DNA from: Corynebacterium sp. 122RC1
GTDB lineage: Bacteria > Actinomycetota > Actinomycetes > Mycobacteriales > Mycobacteriaceae
Assembly: GCF_024580955.1 (NCBI RefSeq)
Contig: NZ_JANIKD010000011.1
Coordinates: 1-64,000 of the forward strand
Length of the DNA: 64,000 nucleotides
Direction of reading: 5' to 3'
Translations under genes and position numbers: made by a program
In this document: piece after piece, positions 1 to 8,824 of the stretch
How the letters are laid out: every line of letters begins with the position of its first letter
How positions within the stretch are numbered: the first letter of the stretch is position 1
Notes under the pieces: generated by a model
Told to the model about the DNA's origin: nothing
Databases searched by the model: none
The model's input: only the letters and a program-made list of their open reading frames with translations

Positions 1-51
1 CCTGTAGACCCCCTCCCCCGCCTGCCCGCGGGGAACGAGGGGGTCTACAGG
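1..51 (-). terminator. Inverted repeat at the end of the BCCT gene, probable terminator
   Basis: A perfect 15-base stem (1-15 with 37-51) encloses a GC-rich 21-base loop. The stem contains the TAG stop codon of the BCCT gene on the minus strand. A stable hairpin at the 3' end suits an intrinsic terminator, but the expected U-tract would lie beyond base 1 and cannot be seen. Confidence 0.55.
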
Positions 52-1958
52 TCCTCGCGGGATTTCGGCGAGGACTGCTCCACGATCTTCACCTGTCCTT
101 GGCTGAGGCCTCCGAGGTCTACCTCTTCTGGATCCACCACGTCGCCGGCAACGCCGAGGTCGCCTTCGATCACCACGTTGCCGGGGATCACGATGTTGCC
201 ATCTTCGTCCTGTTCGAGGGCAACCACTGGGAGCTCATTGCCTTCTTCGTCATACCCCGGCGCAGGAAGCGCCTCATGGGCTTCCAGCTTTTCTGCGGTG
301 TCCGTTTTCTCCCAACGGCGAGTTTCCACGCGGCGCTGCGCCGCGGAGTCGTCGGTCATGCCTTTCACAAGGGAATACATCATGACGAGTTGGGTGAGGA
401 AGAACGGGAAGGCAACAATGATCACCACTTCCTGCAACGTGGCAATTCCCGTTTCAGGGCTGAGCACCAGCAGCGAACCGGCCACGGCGCCGATGGCCAC
501 GGTCCACAGGATGCGGTACCAGGTAGGGGTGAGTTCCTCCTCGCCGGTGGCGAACATGTCCGTGACCATGCCAGCGGAGTCCATGGACGTCACAAAGAAC
601 ACCACCACCACGATCAGCGCCAGGATGGACATTGGCATCGTGAAGGGGTACTCCTCAAAGAAGCCAAACAGTGCGAAGGGGACGTCGCCCTGCTCAACCA
701 CCGGAATGGAAAGGCGCCCTGGGTTTTCCAGCTCAATTTCCAAGCCTGCGCGGCCGAAGATCGCGAACCACACCACGGTGAAAATCGTGGGCAGCGCCAA
801 CACGCCACCGATGTATTCGCGAACTGTGCGCCCTCGGGAAATGCGGGCCACGAACATGCCAACATATGGCGACCAGCAGATGGACCACGCCCAGTAGAAC
901 ACGGTCCACTTGCCCTGCCAGCCAGGGTTGTTGCCAAAGGAATCAGTCCAGAACATGATCTCCGGCAGACGCTCAGCGTAAAGCCCAAAGGATTCCGCCA
1001 CGAAGCGCAGCAAGGTCAGCGTAGGTCCGGCGATCACCACGAACAGCATCACCAACACGGCTAAGGCGATGTTGATGTTGGAAAGAATCTTGATGCCACG
1101 GTCCAAACCGGATGCCACGGAGAACCCCGCGATCACGGTAATGACCAGGAGAATCACCAACTGTGCCCAACTCACCTCAGGCACGCCGAAGAGGCGGTTC
1201 AGACCAGCGTTGATCTGCAGCACGCCCAGGCCCACGGACACGGCGATGCCGAACACGGTGCCGATGATGGAGAGGACGTCGATCAACTTGCCAGGGGTGG
1301 AGTACACCTTCGAGCCGAGCACAGGGGCAAACACCGAGCTCACACGCGGCGGCAACTTGCGCTTGTAAATGAAGTAGCCGAGCGCCAGACCGGGCAGGGA
1401 CATGATTGCCCACATGTGGATGCCAAAGTGGTAGAAGGTGAACGCGAAGGCCTCGCGCATCGCCTCCTGGCTCATCGGCTCGGTGTCTTGCATCGGCGGG
1501 TTCACCGCATGGTTCAGCGGCTCCGCCACACCCCAGAACATGAGCACCGCACCGATGCCGCCGGCGAACAGCATGCAGAACCAGGCGATGAGGGAGTGCT
1601 CGGGGTCATCGTCGTCATCACCCAAGCGCAGCCGGCCGTACCGAGACACGAATATGGCCAGCAAGAAAATGAAGGTCACCGAAACGCCGGCGATGTAGAG
1701 CCAACCTGTGTAGCGCAGCAAACCGCCGGCAATGCTGGTGAAGGCATCACGCGCCGTCGATCCCAAAATCGACGTAATCACCACGAAAGCCACGATGAAC
1801 CCCAGCGAGGCCAAGAATATAAAGGGGTCCGACTGAATCCCGAACAGCGCCTTCTTGCGCCCTTGAGGTTCCTCTTCGATCAGCACCCTCCCGCCCGCGG
1901 GGCTGCTGGTTTCCGAATTCTTTTCGCTTTGTTGATCCGAGCTACTCGGGGAAGACAT
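45..1958 (-). CDS. BCCT-family betaine/carnitine/choline-type transporter
   Basis: This is a secondary carrier of the BCCT family, which imports betaine, ectoine, carnitine or proline, usually with Na+, for osmoprotection. The protein has 637 residues and about twelve membrane segments. The family signature is visible as WTVFYWAWSICWSPYVG, with the glycine-rich stretch SVGLGVLQINAGLNRLFG and the GVAEPL motif before it. Hydrophilic N- and C-terminal tails (the C-tail of about 100 residues is rich in Asp and Glu) resemble the osmosensing tails of BetP, LcoP and EctP. The ATG at 1958 is preferred over an upstream TTG at 1991 because it opens with a typical hydrophilic MSSPSSSD tail. The substrate cannot be assigned from sequence. 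It is transcribed alone, toward the window edge. Confidence 0.93.
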   Translation of the reverse strand: MSSPSSSDQQSEKNSETSSPAGGRVLIEEEPQGRKKALFGIQSDPFIFLASLGFIVAFVVITSILGSTARDAFTSIAGGLLRYTGWLYIAGVSVTFIFLLAIFVSRYGRLRLGDDDDDPEHSLIAWFCMLFAGGIGAVLMFWGVAEPLNHAVNPPMQDTEPMSQEAMREAFAFTFYHFGIHMWAIMSLPGLALGYFIYKRKLPPRVSSVFAPVLGSKVYSTPGKLIDVLSIIGTVFGIAVSVGLGVLQINAGLNRLFGVPEVSWAQLVILLVITVIAGFSVASGLDRGIKILSNINIALAVLVMLFVVIAGPTLTLLRFVAESFGLYAERLPEIMFWTDSFGNNPGWQGKWTVFYWAWSICWSPYVGMFVARISRGRTVREYIGGVLALPTIFTVVWFAIFGRAGLEIELENPGRLSIPVVEQGDVPFALFGFFEEYPFTMPMSILALIVVVVFFVTSMDSAGMVTDMFATGEEELTPTWYRILWTVAIGAVAGSLLVLSPETGIATLQEVVIIVAFPFFLTQLVMMYSLVKGMTDDSAAQRRVETRRWEKTDTAEKLEAHEALPAPGYDEEGNELPVVALEQDEDGNIVIPGNVVIEGDLGVAGDVVDPEEVDLGGLSQGQVKIVEQSSPKSREDL

Positions 1959-2050
1959 AAATCCAATTCCAGATAGGGAACAAAAACCCAAAGAATTTTA
2001 GCGGAGTCAACCTAAAAGTGCCCACTTCTGGAACACTCAGCACTCAGTTC

Positions 2051-2554
2051 CTAGGCTTTGGTGATCCCAATCTTGTCCACCCTGATCCCGGGATGCTTGA
2101 CGACGAGCGCCTGCGCCACCTCATAGGGACGCGGCACTGCGCCCTGCGGAAACTCCACGGTGTACGGGGCAAGGCCCGTGCGCTCCCCCAACGCATGCTC
2201 GGGCAACAGGCGCATGTACGAGCGGCCGTGCTCCGAATATAGGTGAAGCTCCCGCAGTTGCTCAGTGGGAAAGCGCACGCCAGAGTGCAGGATGCGCACG
2301 TGTTCATCGATCTTCAGCACCGGCTTACGGCGTTTGATAGTCAGCACTATCCATGAGATCACCGCAATGGCAATGCCAACCAAAGGGAGCACACCTGCAA
2401 AGGTAAACAAGGTGTCCAGCACGCCGCCGTTGCCGCTTCGCGCGGCAAGAAACATCCATGCGAGCGGCGCCATGACAACAATAAATGCGATGCACAAAAC
2501 AGTGGCTTTGGACCGCGCAATTGCTGCCGGCGAGGTGCGAACTTCAATGCTCAT
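2051..2554 (-). CDS. Conserved hypothetical membrane protein with two TM segments
   Basis: A 167-residue protein. Two hydrophobic segments lie near the N-terminus (about residues 20-40 and 50-75), followed by a basic KRRKP turn and a soluble C-terminal half. This is the layout of the small actinobacterial membrane proteins that carry a PH-like cytosolic domain, but no catalytic motif is seen. The ATG at 2554 is chosen because AAGGTG lies directly upstream; an in-frame start at 2581 is possible. It stands alone, divergent from the ABC importer. Function unknown. Confidence 0.7.
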   Translation of the reverse strand: MSIEVRTSPAAIARSKATVLCIAFIVVMAPLAWMFLAARSGNGGVLDTLFTFAGVLPLVGIAIAVISWIVLTIKRRKPVLKIDEHVRILHSGVRFPTEQLRELHLYSEHGRSYMRLLPEHALGERTGLAPYTVEFPQGAVPRPYEVAQALVVKHPGIRVDKIGITKA

Positions 2555-2641
2555 AACACCTTGGGATCCTACCTCACCCAAAGTGCACGATAAGCATTAG
2601 CCTGCGGTTGTGGAAGGGTTGGCATCCCGGGGCAAAACAAC

Positions 2642-2653
2642 TACATTGTGTGC
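2642..2653 (+). promoter_or_regulatory. -10 element of a leaderless promoter for the ABC importer
   Basis: TACATT at 2642-2647 ends six bases before the ATG at 2654. That spacing would place the transcription start at or next to the A of the ATG, as in leaderless actinobacterial mRNAs. No good Shine-Dalgarno precedes the ATG. Inference from spacing only. Confidence 0.4.
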
Positions 2654-4201
2654 ATGTTGCATTCAAAACGGCTTGCCACCAAGGTTGCTTTGGCGGCGTC
2701 GATGGCCGGAACCCTGACCGCCTGCCAGGCGGGCTACACGGCCTCCCAGACCGTTGATACTGTAGCTGCCGCGGACGTGATCACCCTGGGATTGTCCGCC
2801 GCCCCCGCCTCCCTGGACTTCACCACCACGTCCGGCGCCGCGATTCCTCAGGCCCTCATGGGCAATGTGTACGAGGGGTTGGTGCGCATTGATCAAGACG
2901 GCGAAATCCAGCCGCTCCTTGCCACAAGCTGGGACATCTCCCCAGACGGCAGGAGATACACCTTCCACCTGCGCCAGGGCGTGACCTTCTCCAACGGTGA
3001 TGCTTTCAACGCGGACACCGCGAAGTTCTCCATCGAGCGGGTGCTGAGCGACGCGTGGACCAACGGCCTGAAGAAGGGCATGGCCAACGTGGTTGCTGTG
3101 GAAGCGGTGGATACCTACACCCTGCAGGTGGACTTAGCAGAACGATCGAACTCTTGGCTGTGGCGCATGGGCACGCTTATAGGTGCAATGATGACCCCAA
3201 ACGGGGTAGACAACCTGGCCACCACCCCCGTGGGCACTGGCCCCTACGAGGTGGACGCCTGGGCCGTGGGCACTTCCCTCTCCCTCAACGCGAGGGAGGA
3301 CTATTGGGGTGAAGCACCAGCCAACCAACGCGCAGTCCTGCGCTACTTTGGCGACCAAGTTGCCCTGGCCAATGCGGTGCGCGTGGGTGACATTGACGCC
3401 GCCATCGACGTACAGGCCCCCGAGCTCCTGGACGGCCTGAGCCAAGTGGACACCCTCGAGGTGGCCGTTGGCACCACCAACGGCGAGGTGATCTTGTCCA
3501 TGAACAACACCCGCGCCCCATTCAATGACCTCCGGGTGCGCCAGGCTGTGATGTACGGCGTGGACCGCCAAGCAATCATGGCTACCACCTGGGAAGGCTA
3601 CGGGACTGACACCGGCGGCGCACCAGTCTCCCCAACCGACCCCTGGTTTGATCCCCAAGTGGCACAGAACGCCGAGTACCCCTTTGACCCGGCGCGCGCC
3701 CGCGCCCTCATGGAGGAAGCCGGCGCGGTGGGCACCCCGATCACCATCTCCGTGCCTTCACGTACCTATGCAACCACTGCGTCTGAGTTGTTGTACTCCC
3801 AATTGCGCGACATCGGTTTTGAAGTCCAACTGGAAACAGTGGAGTTCCCCGCGGTGTGGATTGCCAAGGTGCTGACGCAAAAGGACTATGACATGTCCAT
3901 CGTGGCCCATGTGGAGGCGCGGGACGTCGGCACGCTTTTTGGCACCCCGGATTATTACCTCGGTTTCCAGGACGCCACCGCCCAAGAACTGTTGGCACAG
4001 GCAGATTCGGTTGCGCCGGAGCAATATGTGCCCACCATGCAGCAGGCGGTAGGCCGGATTGTGGAGCAGGCGGGTGCGAACACGTTGTACAACCTGCCAA
4101 ACGTGGTAATCGTGCACAAGGGAGTTCGCGGGGTGCCCACCAATTTAGTGGCCGACGGCATGCGACTCGCGGAGATCACCAAGCGGGAGGTAAACCCCTA
4201 A
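2654..4201 (+). CDS. ABC transporter substrate-binding lipoprotein (SBP_bac_5 family)
   Basis: The extracytoplasmic binding protein of an oligopeptide/dipeptide/nickel-type importer, 515 residues. The N-terminus is a lipoprotein signal: basic MLHSKR, a hydrophobic core, then the lipobox LTAC with the lipidated Cys at residue 24. Family 5 features follow, such as the early segment on placing substrate (YEGLVRIDQDGEIQPLLA), WDISPDGRRYTFHLRQGVTF, and RVRQAVMYGVDR in the C-terminal lobe. The start at 2654 is chosen over the GTG at 2648 because it gives the clean signal peptide and matches a -10 element placed for leaderless expression. The stop overlaps the next gene's ATG by one base (TAATG). 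The substrate (peptide, nickel or other) cannot be told. Confidence 0.92.
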   Translation: MLHSKRLATKVALAASMAGTLTACQAGYTASQTVDTVAAADVITLGLSAAPASLDFTTTSGAAIPQALMGNVYEGLVRIDQDGEIQPLLATSWDISPDGRRYTFHLRQGVTFSNGDAFNADTAKFSIERVLSDAWTNGLKKGMANVVAVEAVDTYTLQVDLAERSNSWLWRMGTLIGAMMTPNGVDNLATTPVGTGPYEVDAWAVGTSLSLNAREDYWGEAPANQRAVLRYFGDQVALANAVRVGDIDAAIDVQAPELLDGLSQVDTLEVAVGTTNGEVILSMNNTRAPFNDLRVRQAVMYGVDRQAIMATTWEGYGTDTGGAPVSPTDPWFDPQVAQNAEYPFDPARARALMEEAGAVGTPITISVPSRTYATTASELLYSQLRDIGFEVQLETVEFPAVWIAKVLTQKDYDMSIVAHVEARDVGTLFGTPDYYLGFQDATAQELLAQADSVAPEQYVPTMQQAVGRIVEQAGANTLYNLPNVVIVHKGVRGVPTNLVADGMRLAEITKREVNP

Positions 4202-5247
4202 TGGCGAGCAGGATCATACAAATTGTGGCGAAGTACGCCCTCACGCTGCTCGTTGCGAGCATCGCGGTGTTCGTGCTGCTGCGCATCGCTCCTGGCAACC
4301 CGGCGGAGATCGCTTTGGGCGTAAGCGCCACCCCTGAGGGTGTTGCTGAACTCAGCGCGCAGATGGGCCTAGACCGGCCGCTGTGGGAGCAGTACTTCAC
4401 CTGGATTGGAGGGCTGCTCACGGGTAACTTTGGGGTGTCCATTACCTCTGGCACCGATATTTCGCCGATCGTGTGGGACCGGCTGCAGGTAAGCCTCATC
4501 CTTGTGAGCAGTTCGATCCTGTTTGCTCTGCTCCTGGCGGTGCCGCTGGGGCTGTGGGCTGCGAAGCGCGGATCGGCGTGGATTATGGCGCTCAGCCAAG
4601 TGGGCATCGCGGTGCCCAGCTTCCTTGCCGCCATTTTGCTGGTGGCGGTGTTCGCGGTGCGCCTCGGGTGGCTGCCGCCGAACGGGTGGGCGGTGCCCAC
4701 ACAGGACTTCAGTGGGTTTCTCGCGCGCCTGATCCTGCCGGTGGTGAGCCTCGGCATCGTGCAGGCGGCGATCATGACCCGCTACGTTGCCTCCGCCATC
4801 CAGGATGTGCTGCATCAAGACTTCATGCGCACCGCCCGCGCGATGGGGCAAACAAGCTGGGGAGCAATTTTGAGCCATGGGCTGCGAAACGCCGCCCTGC
4901 CAGTGCTCACAGTGACTGGGCTGCAGTTGACCTCGCTGCTCATTGGCGCCGTGGTGATAGAGCGAGTGTTTGTACTACCTGGGCTGGGCACCATGCTGCT
5001 CAATGCGGTTTCCGCGCGCGACCTGCCCACCGTGCAGACCATCACCATGGTGTTGGTGGGGTTCACCATCCTCATGAACGCATTGGTGGACTTTGCCTAC
5101 CTGGTGGTAGACCCGCGCACGCGTGCGCAGGCAGCAGGCTCGCGGGCTGGCTCGCGGCCAGGTTCGCGGGCTGCAGAAGGGGCAGCACCCAAGGCTGCTG
5201 CCGGTGAAAGTGAAGCACCGGGCTCACAGGTGGAGGCACGCGCATGA
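4201..5247 (+). CDS. ABC importer permease, OppB/DppB type
   Basis: First inner-membrane permease of the importer, 348 residues with about six TM segments. The conserved EAA loop is visible around MRTARAMGQTSWGAILSHGLRNAALPVL, which contacts the ATPase. The last ~45 residues form an unusual low-complexity Ala/Gly/Ser/Arg tail built on repeated GSR units. That tail is absent from typical OppB proteins and probably lies free in the cytoplasm. The start overlaps the lipoprotein stop and the stop overlaps the next start (ATGA), so the permeases are translationally coupled. Confidence 0.92.
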   Translation: MASRIIQIVAKYALTLLVASIAVFVLLRIAPGNPAEIALGVSATPEGVAELSAQMGLDRPLWEQYFTWIGGLLTGNFGVSITSGTDISPIVWDRLQVSLILVSSSILFALLLAVPLGLWAAKRGSAWIMALSQVGIAVPSFLAAILLVAVFAVRLGWLPPNGWAVPTQDFSGFLARLILPVVSLGIVQAAIMTRYVASAIQDVLHQDFMRTARAMGQTSWGAILSHGLRNAALPVLTVTGLQLTSLLIGAVVIERVFVLPGLGTMLLNAVSARDLPTVQTITMVLVGFTILMNALVDFAYLVVDPRTRAQAAGSRAGSRPGSRAAEGAAPKAAAGESEAPGSQVEARA

Positions 5248-6101
5248 AGCACACACGAACACAACTGAAGGCACTCGGCGCAGGAGGAATGATCGGCCTG
5301 GCCATTATCGTGCTGGTGATCGCCACGGCGCTCATCTCCCTGGTCTGGACTCCTTTTGATCCGCTGCACGCCATCCCTACCGAACGCCTCCAGGGCCCGA
5401 GCGTTGCACACTGGCTGGGTACGGACCGCTTTGGACGCGACGTGGCCTCGCAAATCATGGTGGGTTCCCGCATCTCCCTGCTGGTGGGCGTGGTCGCGGT
5501 GGCGGTGGCTGCCCTCGTCGGCGTGCCCCTTGGCATCGCGGCGGGAATGCGCCGCGGCGTCTTGGAGACCGTCATCATGCGAGGCGCGGACATCCTCCTT
5601 GCGTTCCCCGCACTCCTGCTGGCCATTGTGGCAACAGCGGCTTTCGGCGCCACCACCACTACAGCGATGGTGGCAATCGGCGTGGCCAACATTCCCAGCT
5701 TCGCGCGCGTTGCCAGGGCCTCCACCTTGCAAATCATGAGCCAAGATTTCATCGCCGCTGCCCGCGATGCCGGGCACTCGAGCTGGCACATCGCCTGGCA
5801 CCACGTGCTGCCCAACTGCCGCAACTTCATCATTGTGCAAGCCTCCGTGGCCTTTGCCCTGGCCATACTCGCTGAAGCAGCCCTGAGCTTCCTCGGCCTA
5901 GGCACCCCACCACCAGACCCTTCCTGGGGCAGGATGCTGCAATCCGCGCAGGCCTCGCTGGCAAGCGCACCGGGGCTCGCACTGTGGCCGGGCTTGGCAA
6001 TTGCGCTGACGGTGCTGGGCTTCAACCTCTTTGGCGATGCCCTGCGCAAAGTCAGCGATCCACAGACCGCCAAGCAGACTCCAGAGAGGACGCCCAAATG
6101 A
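5244..6101 (+). CDS. ABC importer permease, OppC/DppC type
   Basis: Second permease, 285 residues. The N-terminal segment has one TM helix and the DPLHAIPTERLQGPSVAHWLGTDRFGRD stretch typical of OppC/DppC. The EAA loop follows as FIAAARDAGHSSWHIAWHHVLPN, then ALSFLGLGTPPPDPSWGRML near the C-terminus, a strong family mark. It overlaps both neighbours by 4 bases (ATGA), so all four importer genes form one tightly coupled operon. Confidence 0.93.
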   Translation: MKHTRTQLKALGAGGMIGLAIIVLVIATALISLVWTPFDPLHAIPTERLQGPSVAHWLGTDRFGRDVASQIMVGSRISLLVGVVAVAVAALVGVPLGIAAGMRRGVLETVIMRGADILLAFPALLLAIVATAAFGATTTTAMVAIGVANIPSFARVARASTLQIMSQDFIAAARDAGHSSWHIAWHHVLPNCRNFIIVQASVAFALAILAEAALSFLGLGTPPPDPSWGRMLQSAQASLASAPGLALWPGLAIALTVLGFNLFGDALRKVSDPQTAKQTPERTPK

Positions 6102-7585
6102 CCAGCAGCACACTTCGCGTAGAACATTTGCGCATCCCCGACATTCTGGATGACGTCTCACTCCACATCAACGCTGGCGAGCGGGTGGGTCTGATCGGCG
6201 AGTCCGGCTCTGGCAAAACCATGACCGCGCTGTCCATTCTGCGCCTGGTGGATTCTACAGGCGAGATCCGCCTACATGAACAGGATTTGCGCGCGCTCAG
6301 TGAACGCGGCATGTGTGAGGTACGCGGCAAGAAGATCGCGATGGTCTTCCAGGAGCCGATGAGCGCCCTCGATCCTCTCATGAGGGTGGAGCGGCAGATC
6401 GCCAAAGCGCTCACGGTCCATGGTGTGCCGCGCAATGCAGCAAAGGCCCGCGTTCCAGAAATGCTCGAGCAGGTGGGGCTCACCCCGGCGCACGGTAGGC
6501 GCTTTCCCCATGAGCTCTCCGGTGGACAGCGGCAACGGGTACTCATTGCGATGGCCCTTGCCCACGAACCCGACCTGTTGATCTGCGACGAACCCACCAC
6601 CGCCCTGGACGTCACCAGCCAGCGCGCCATCGTGGAACTCATTTTGGCCCAGGTTCAATCCCGCGCCACTGCCTTGCTATTCATCACGCATGACCTCGGA
6701 CTCGTGGCGCACACGTGCCAGCGCATTGTGGTGCTGCAAGAAGGCAAGATTGTGGAATCCGGTGACACCACGAGCATCCTTGCCGCTCCTGCTCACCCGT
6801 ACACGCAGCGCCTGCTAGAGGCGTCGGAACTGCCGCATGCCCGCCTGCACACCCCGAGCCCTGAGGTGCTGGTGGAGGTGGACGCTGTATCCAAGGTGTA
6901 TCCGCATCGTTTCCGCGCCCCCACCCGCGCCGTGGATTCGCTGAGTCTGAAGGTGACGCGCGGCGAGCGTCTGGGCATCGTGGGTGGGTCCGGCAGCGGC
7001 AAAACCACGCTGCTCAAGATGATCGCTGGGCTGGAAACGCCCACTTCAGGGCGCGTTTCTGTAGCCGCCACCACGCGCATGGTGTTCCAAGACCCCAGGG
7101 GCTCACTGGATCCACGTATGAACGTGCGCTCTATCCTCCAAGAAGGCGCGGGGCCGAAGGCGGGGCAGCTTAGCGACGCGCGCCTGGCGCAGGCACTGCA
7201 CGAGGTGGGGCTGGCGGAAGACATGCTCGAACGCTTCCCACACGAGTTTTCCGGTGGTCAGCGCCAGCGCATTTCCATCGCGCGCGCATTGCTGGGAAAC
7301 CCCGACGTGCTACTGGCCGATGAGCCGGTAAGTGCGCTGGATGTGTCCGTGCGCAAGAAGGTGCTTTCCCTCATGGACAAACTCGTGGCGGAACATGGGC
7401 TGACCATGATTTTTGTGTCCCATGATCTGCATGTGGTGCGTTCGGTGTGCAGCACCGTGGCCGTGATGAACCAGGGTCAAATAGTGGAATACGGGCCCTG
7501 CGAGGAGATTTTCACCAACCCGCAAAGCCCGTACACCCGCAGCCTGATTGAGGCCGTGCCGAGGGTTCCTGAAGTCAGGCGTTAA
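6098..7585 (+). CDS. ABC importer ATPase with two fused nucleotide-binding domains (DppD-DppF type)
   Basis: Energises the importer. One 495-residue polypeptide holds both ATPase domains that are separate proteins (OppD and OppF) in many bacteria. Domain 1 has Walker A GESGSGKT at about residues 34-41, signature LSGGQRQR and Walker B LLICDEPTTALD. Domain 2 has Walker A GGSGSGKT, signature FSGGQRQR and Walker B VLLADEPVSALD. Each half ends with the oligopeptide-type C-terminal segment (AHPYTQRLLEA; QSPYTRSLIEA). The ATG at 6098 overlaps the permease stop by 4 bases. The 3' end overlaps the convergent BASS gene by 4 bases. Confidence 0.94.
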   Translation: MTSSTLRVEHLRIPDILDDVSLHINAGERVGLIGESGSGKTMTALSILRLVDSTGEIRLHEQDLRALSERGMCEVRGKKIAMVFQEPMSALDPLMRVERQIAKALTVHGVPRNAAKARVPEMLEQVGLTPAHGRRFPHELSGGQRQRVLIAMALAHEPDLLICDEPTTALDVTSQRAIVELILAQVQSRATALLFITHDLGLVAHTCQRIVVLQEGKIVESGDTTSILAAPAHPYTQRLLEASELPHARLHTPSPEVLVEVDAVSKVYPHRFRAPTRAVDSLSLKVTRGERLGIVGGSGSGKTTLLKMIAGLETPTSGRVSVAATTRMVFQDPRGSLDPRMNVRSILQEGAGPKAGQLSDARLAQALHEVGLAEDMLERFPHEFSGGQRQRISIARALLGNPDVLLADEPVSALDVSVRKKVLSLMDKLVAEHGLTMIFVSHDLHVVRSVCSTVAVMNQGQIVEYGPCEEIFTNPQSPYTRSLIEAVPRVPEVRR

Positions 7586-8652
7586 GCCGTGTGTGCGGCC
7601 TTCTCCCCCACCGCCACCTGCGGTGCTGCTGTCAGACGAGGGCCGCGCTCATCCATCTTGCGGCAAATGGCAACGTAAACCGCACCTGAAATATTGTGAA
7701 TCACCGCTGCCACCGCACCTGGCAGGGCGGCTTCAGGGCTGAAGAACTTGGCCGCCATGCCGGAGGAAAGGCCTGCCGACTGCGTGCCCACCTCCACCGC
7801 AAGAGTGCGCTTTGCGGCGGTGGACTGACCGGTGAGCTTGCCTGTGAGATAGCCCAGGGCGTATCCGCCCACGTTGTGCAGGATCACGGCAACGAACACG
7901 ATCATTCCCACGGTAGCCAGGCGCTCTGCGTTGTTGGCAACCGCACCGAACACCACGCCGCCAATGCCCAAGATGGAAATCCATGGCAGCACGGGCAGGA
8001 TGCGCTCGATGAAGCTGTTGGCGATGAAGCGAATTGCCAAGCCGCCGATCACGGGCAGCAGCACGGTTTGGCACAGCGTCCAGGCCATACCCCAACCATT
8101 GACCTCAGTGCGGGTGTCAGCCAGTGCCAGCATGAGCAGCGGAGTCATGATCGGGGAGATGAGGGTGGAGACAGAAGTCATGGCAACAGAAAGAGCAACA
8201 TCACCACGGCACAGGAAGGCAATCACGTTTGAGGAGGTGCCGCCAGGCACAGAACCGAGCATCAGCAGACCCACCGCCAACGCGGGGTTGAGCCCCAGCA
8301 GTTTGGCCACAACCACGGCGAGCAGCGGCATGATCACGAACTGCGCCACCACACCGATGAGGATTGGGATTGGGCGCTTTGCAACCGCCTTAAAGTCCGG
8401 GATGGTCAAGGTCAGGCCCATGCCGAACATGATGATCATCAGGAAGTACGTGATGTACTGGCTCAACGGCTGGAACGGCGCTGGGAACATGAACGCAATT
8501 GCGGAGCCGATAATGATGAACGCTGGGAAACCCAGCACTTCAAAAAGACTGTTCTTCGTGCTGGCTTGCTGGTGCTCTTGCCCTGTTCCGGTGCCTGTTC
8601 CGGTCCCTGCTGATTGTGGGGGAAGGCCACTTCCCGCGGTGTGCTGAGACAC
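7582..8652 (-). CDS. Bile acid:sodium symporter (BASS) family transporter
   Basis: A Na+-coupled secondary carrier, 356 residues with about nine or ten TM segments. The family signature PGGTSSNVIAFLCRGDVALSV is visible mid-protein, together with paired helices containing polar residues such as NVGGYALGYLTG. Bacterial members move organic anions such as pantoate or keto acids; the substrate here is unknown. The GTG start at 8652 is preceded by GAAAGGG. The first ~30 residues include a short Thr/Gly repeat encoded by a tandem GTTCCGGT-rich stretch at 8584-8610. It converges with the ABC operon. Confidence 0.88.
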   Translation of the reverse strand: MSQHTAGSGLPPQSAGTGTGTGTGQEHQQASTKNSLFEVLGFPAFIIIGSAIAFMFPAPFQPLSQYITYFLMIIMFGMGLTLTIPDFKAVAKRPIPILIGVVAQFVIMPLLAVVVAKLLGLNPALAVGLLMLGSVPGGTSSNVIAFLCRGDVALSVAMTSVSTLISPIMTPLLMLALADTRTEVNGWGMAWTLCQTVLLPVIGGLAIRFIANSFIERILPVLPWISILGIGGVVFGAVANNAERLATVGMIVFVAVILHNVGGYALGYLTGKLTGQSTAAKRTLAVEVGTQSAGLSSGMAAKFFSPEAALPGAVAAVIHNISGAVYVAICRKMDERGPRLTAAPQVAVGEKAAHTA

Positions 8653-8824
8653 GTCTTGGGTGCCCTTTCGTGATTAGATTTCCTCTCCAACGGGGCGCCC
8701 TTGCAATGCTGGTGTGGGTGGCCAGGTATGCAAGGCGGATGGCGTTGGTGAGGTCTACATCTCAACCGCGCGGATTGTGCGCTGCAGCACACCATCCAAC
8801 ACGGCTCGCCCCACCTCGGTCAAA

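Noticed and set aside
1987-2015. DtxR-like half site (TTAGGTTGACT) upstream of the BCCT gene
   Set aside because: Only the left half matches the consensus; the right half is too different to call an operator.
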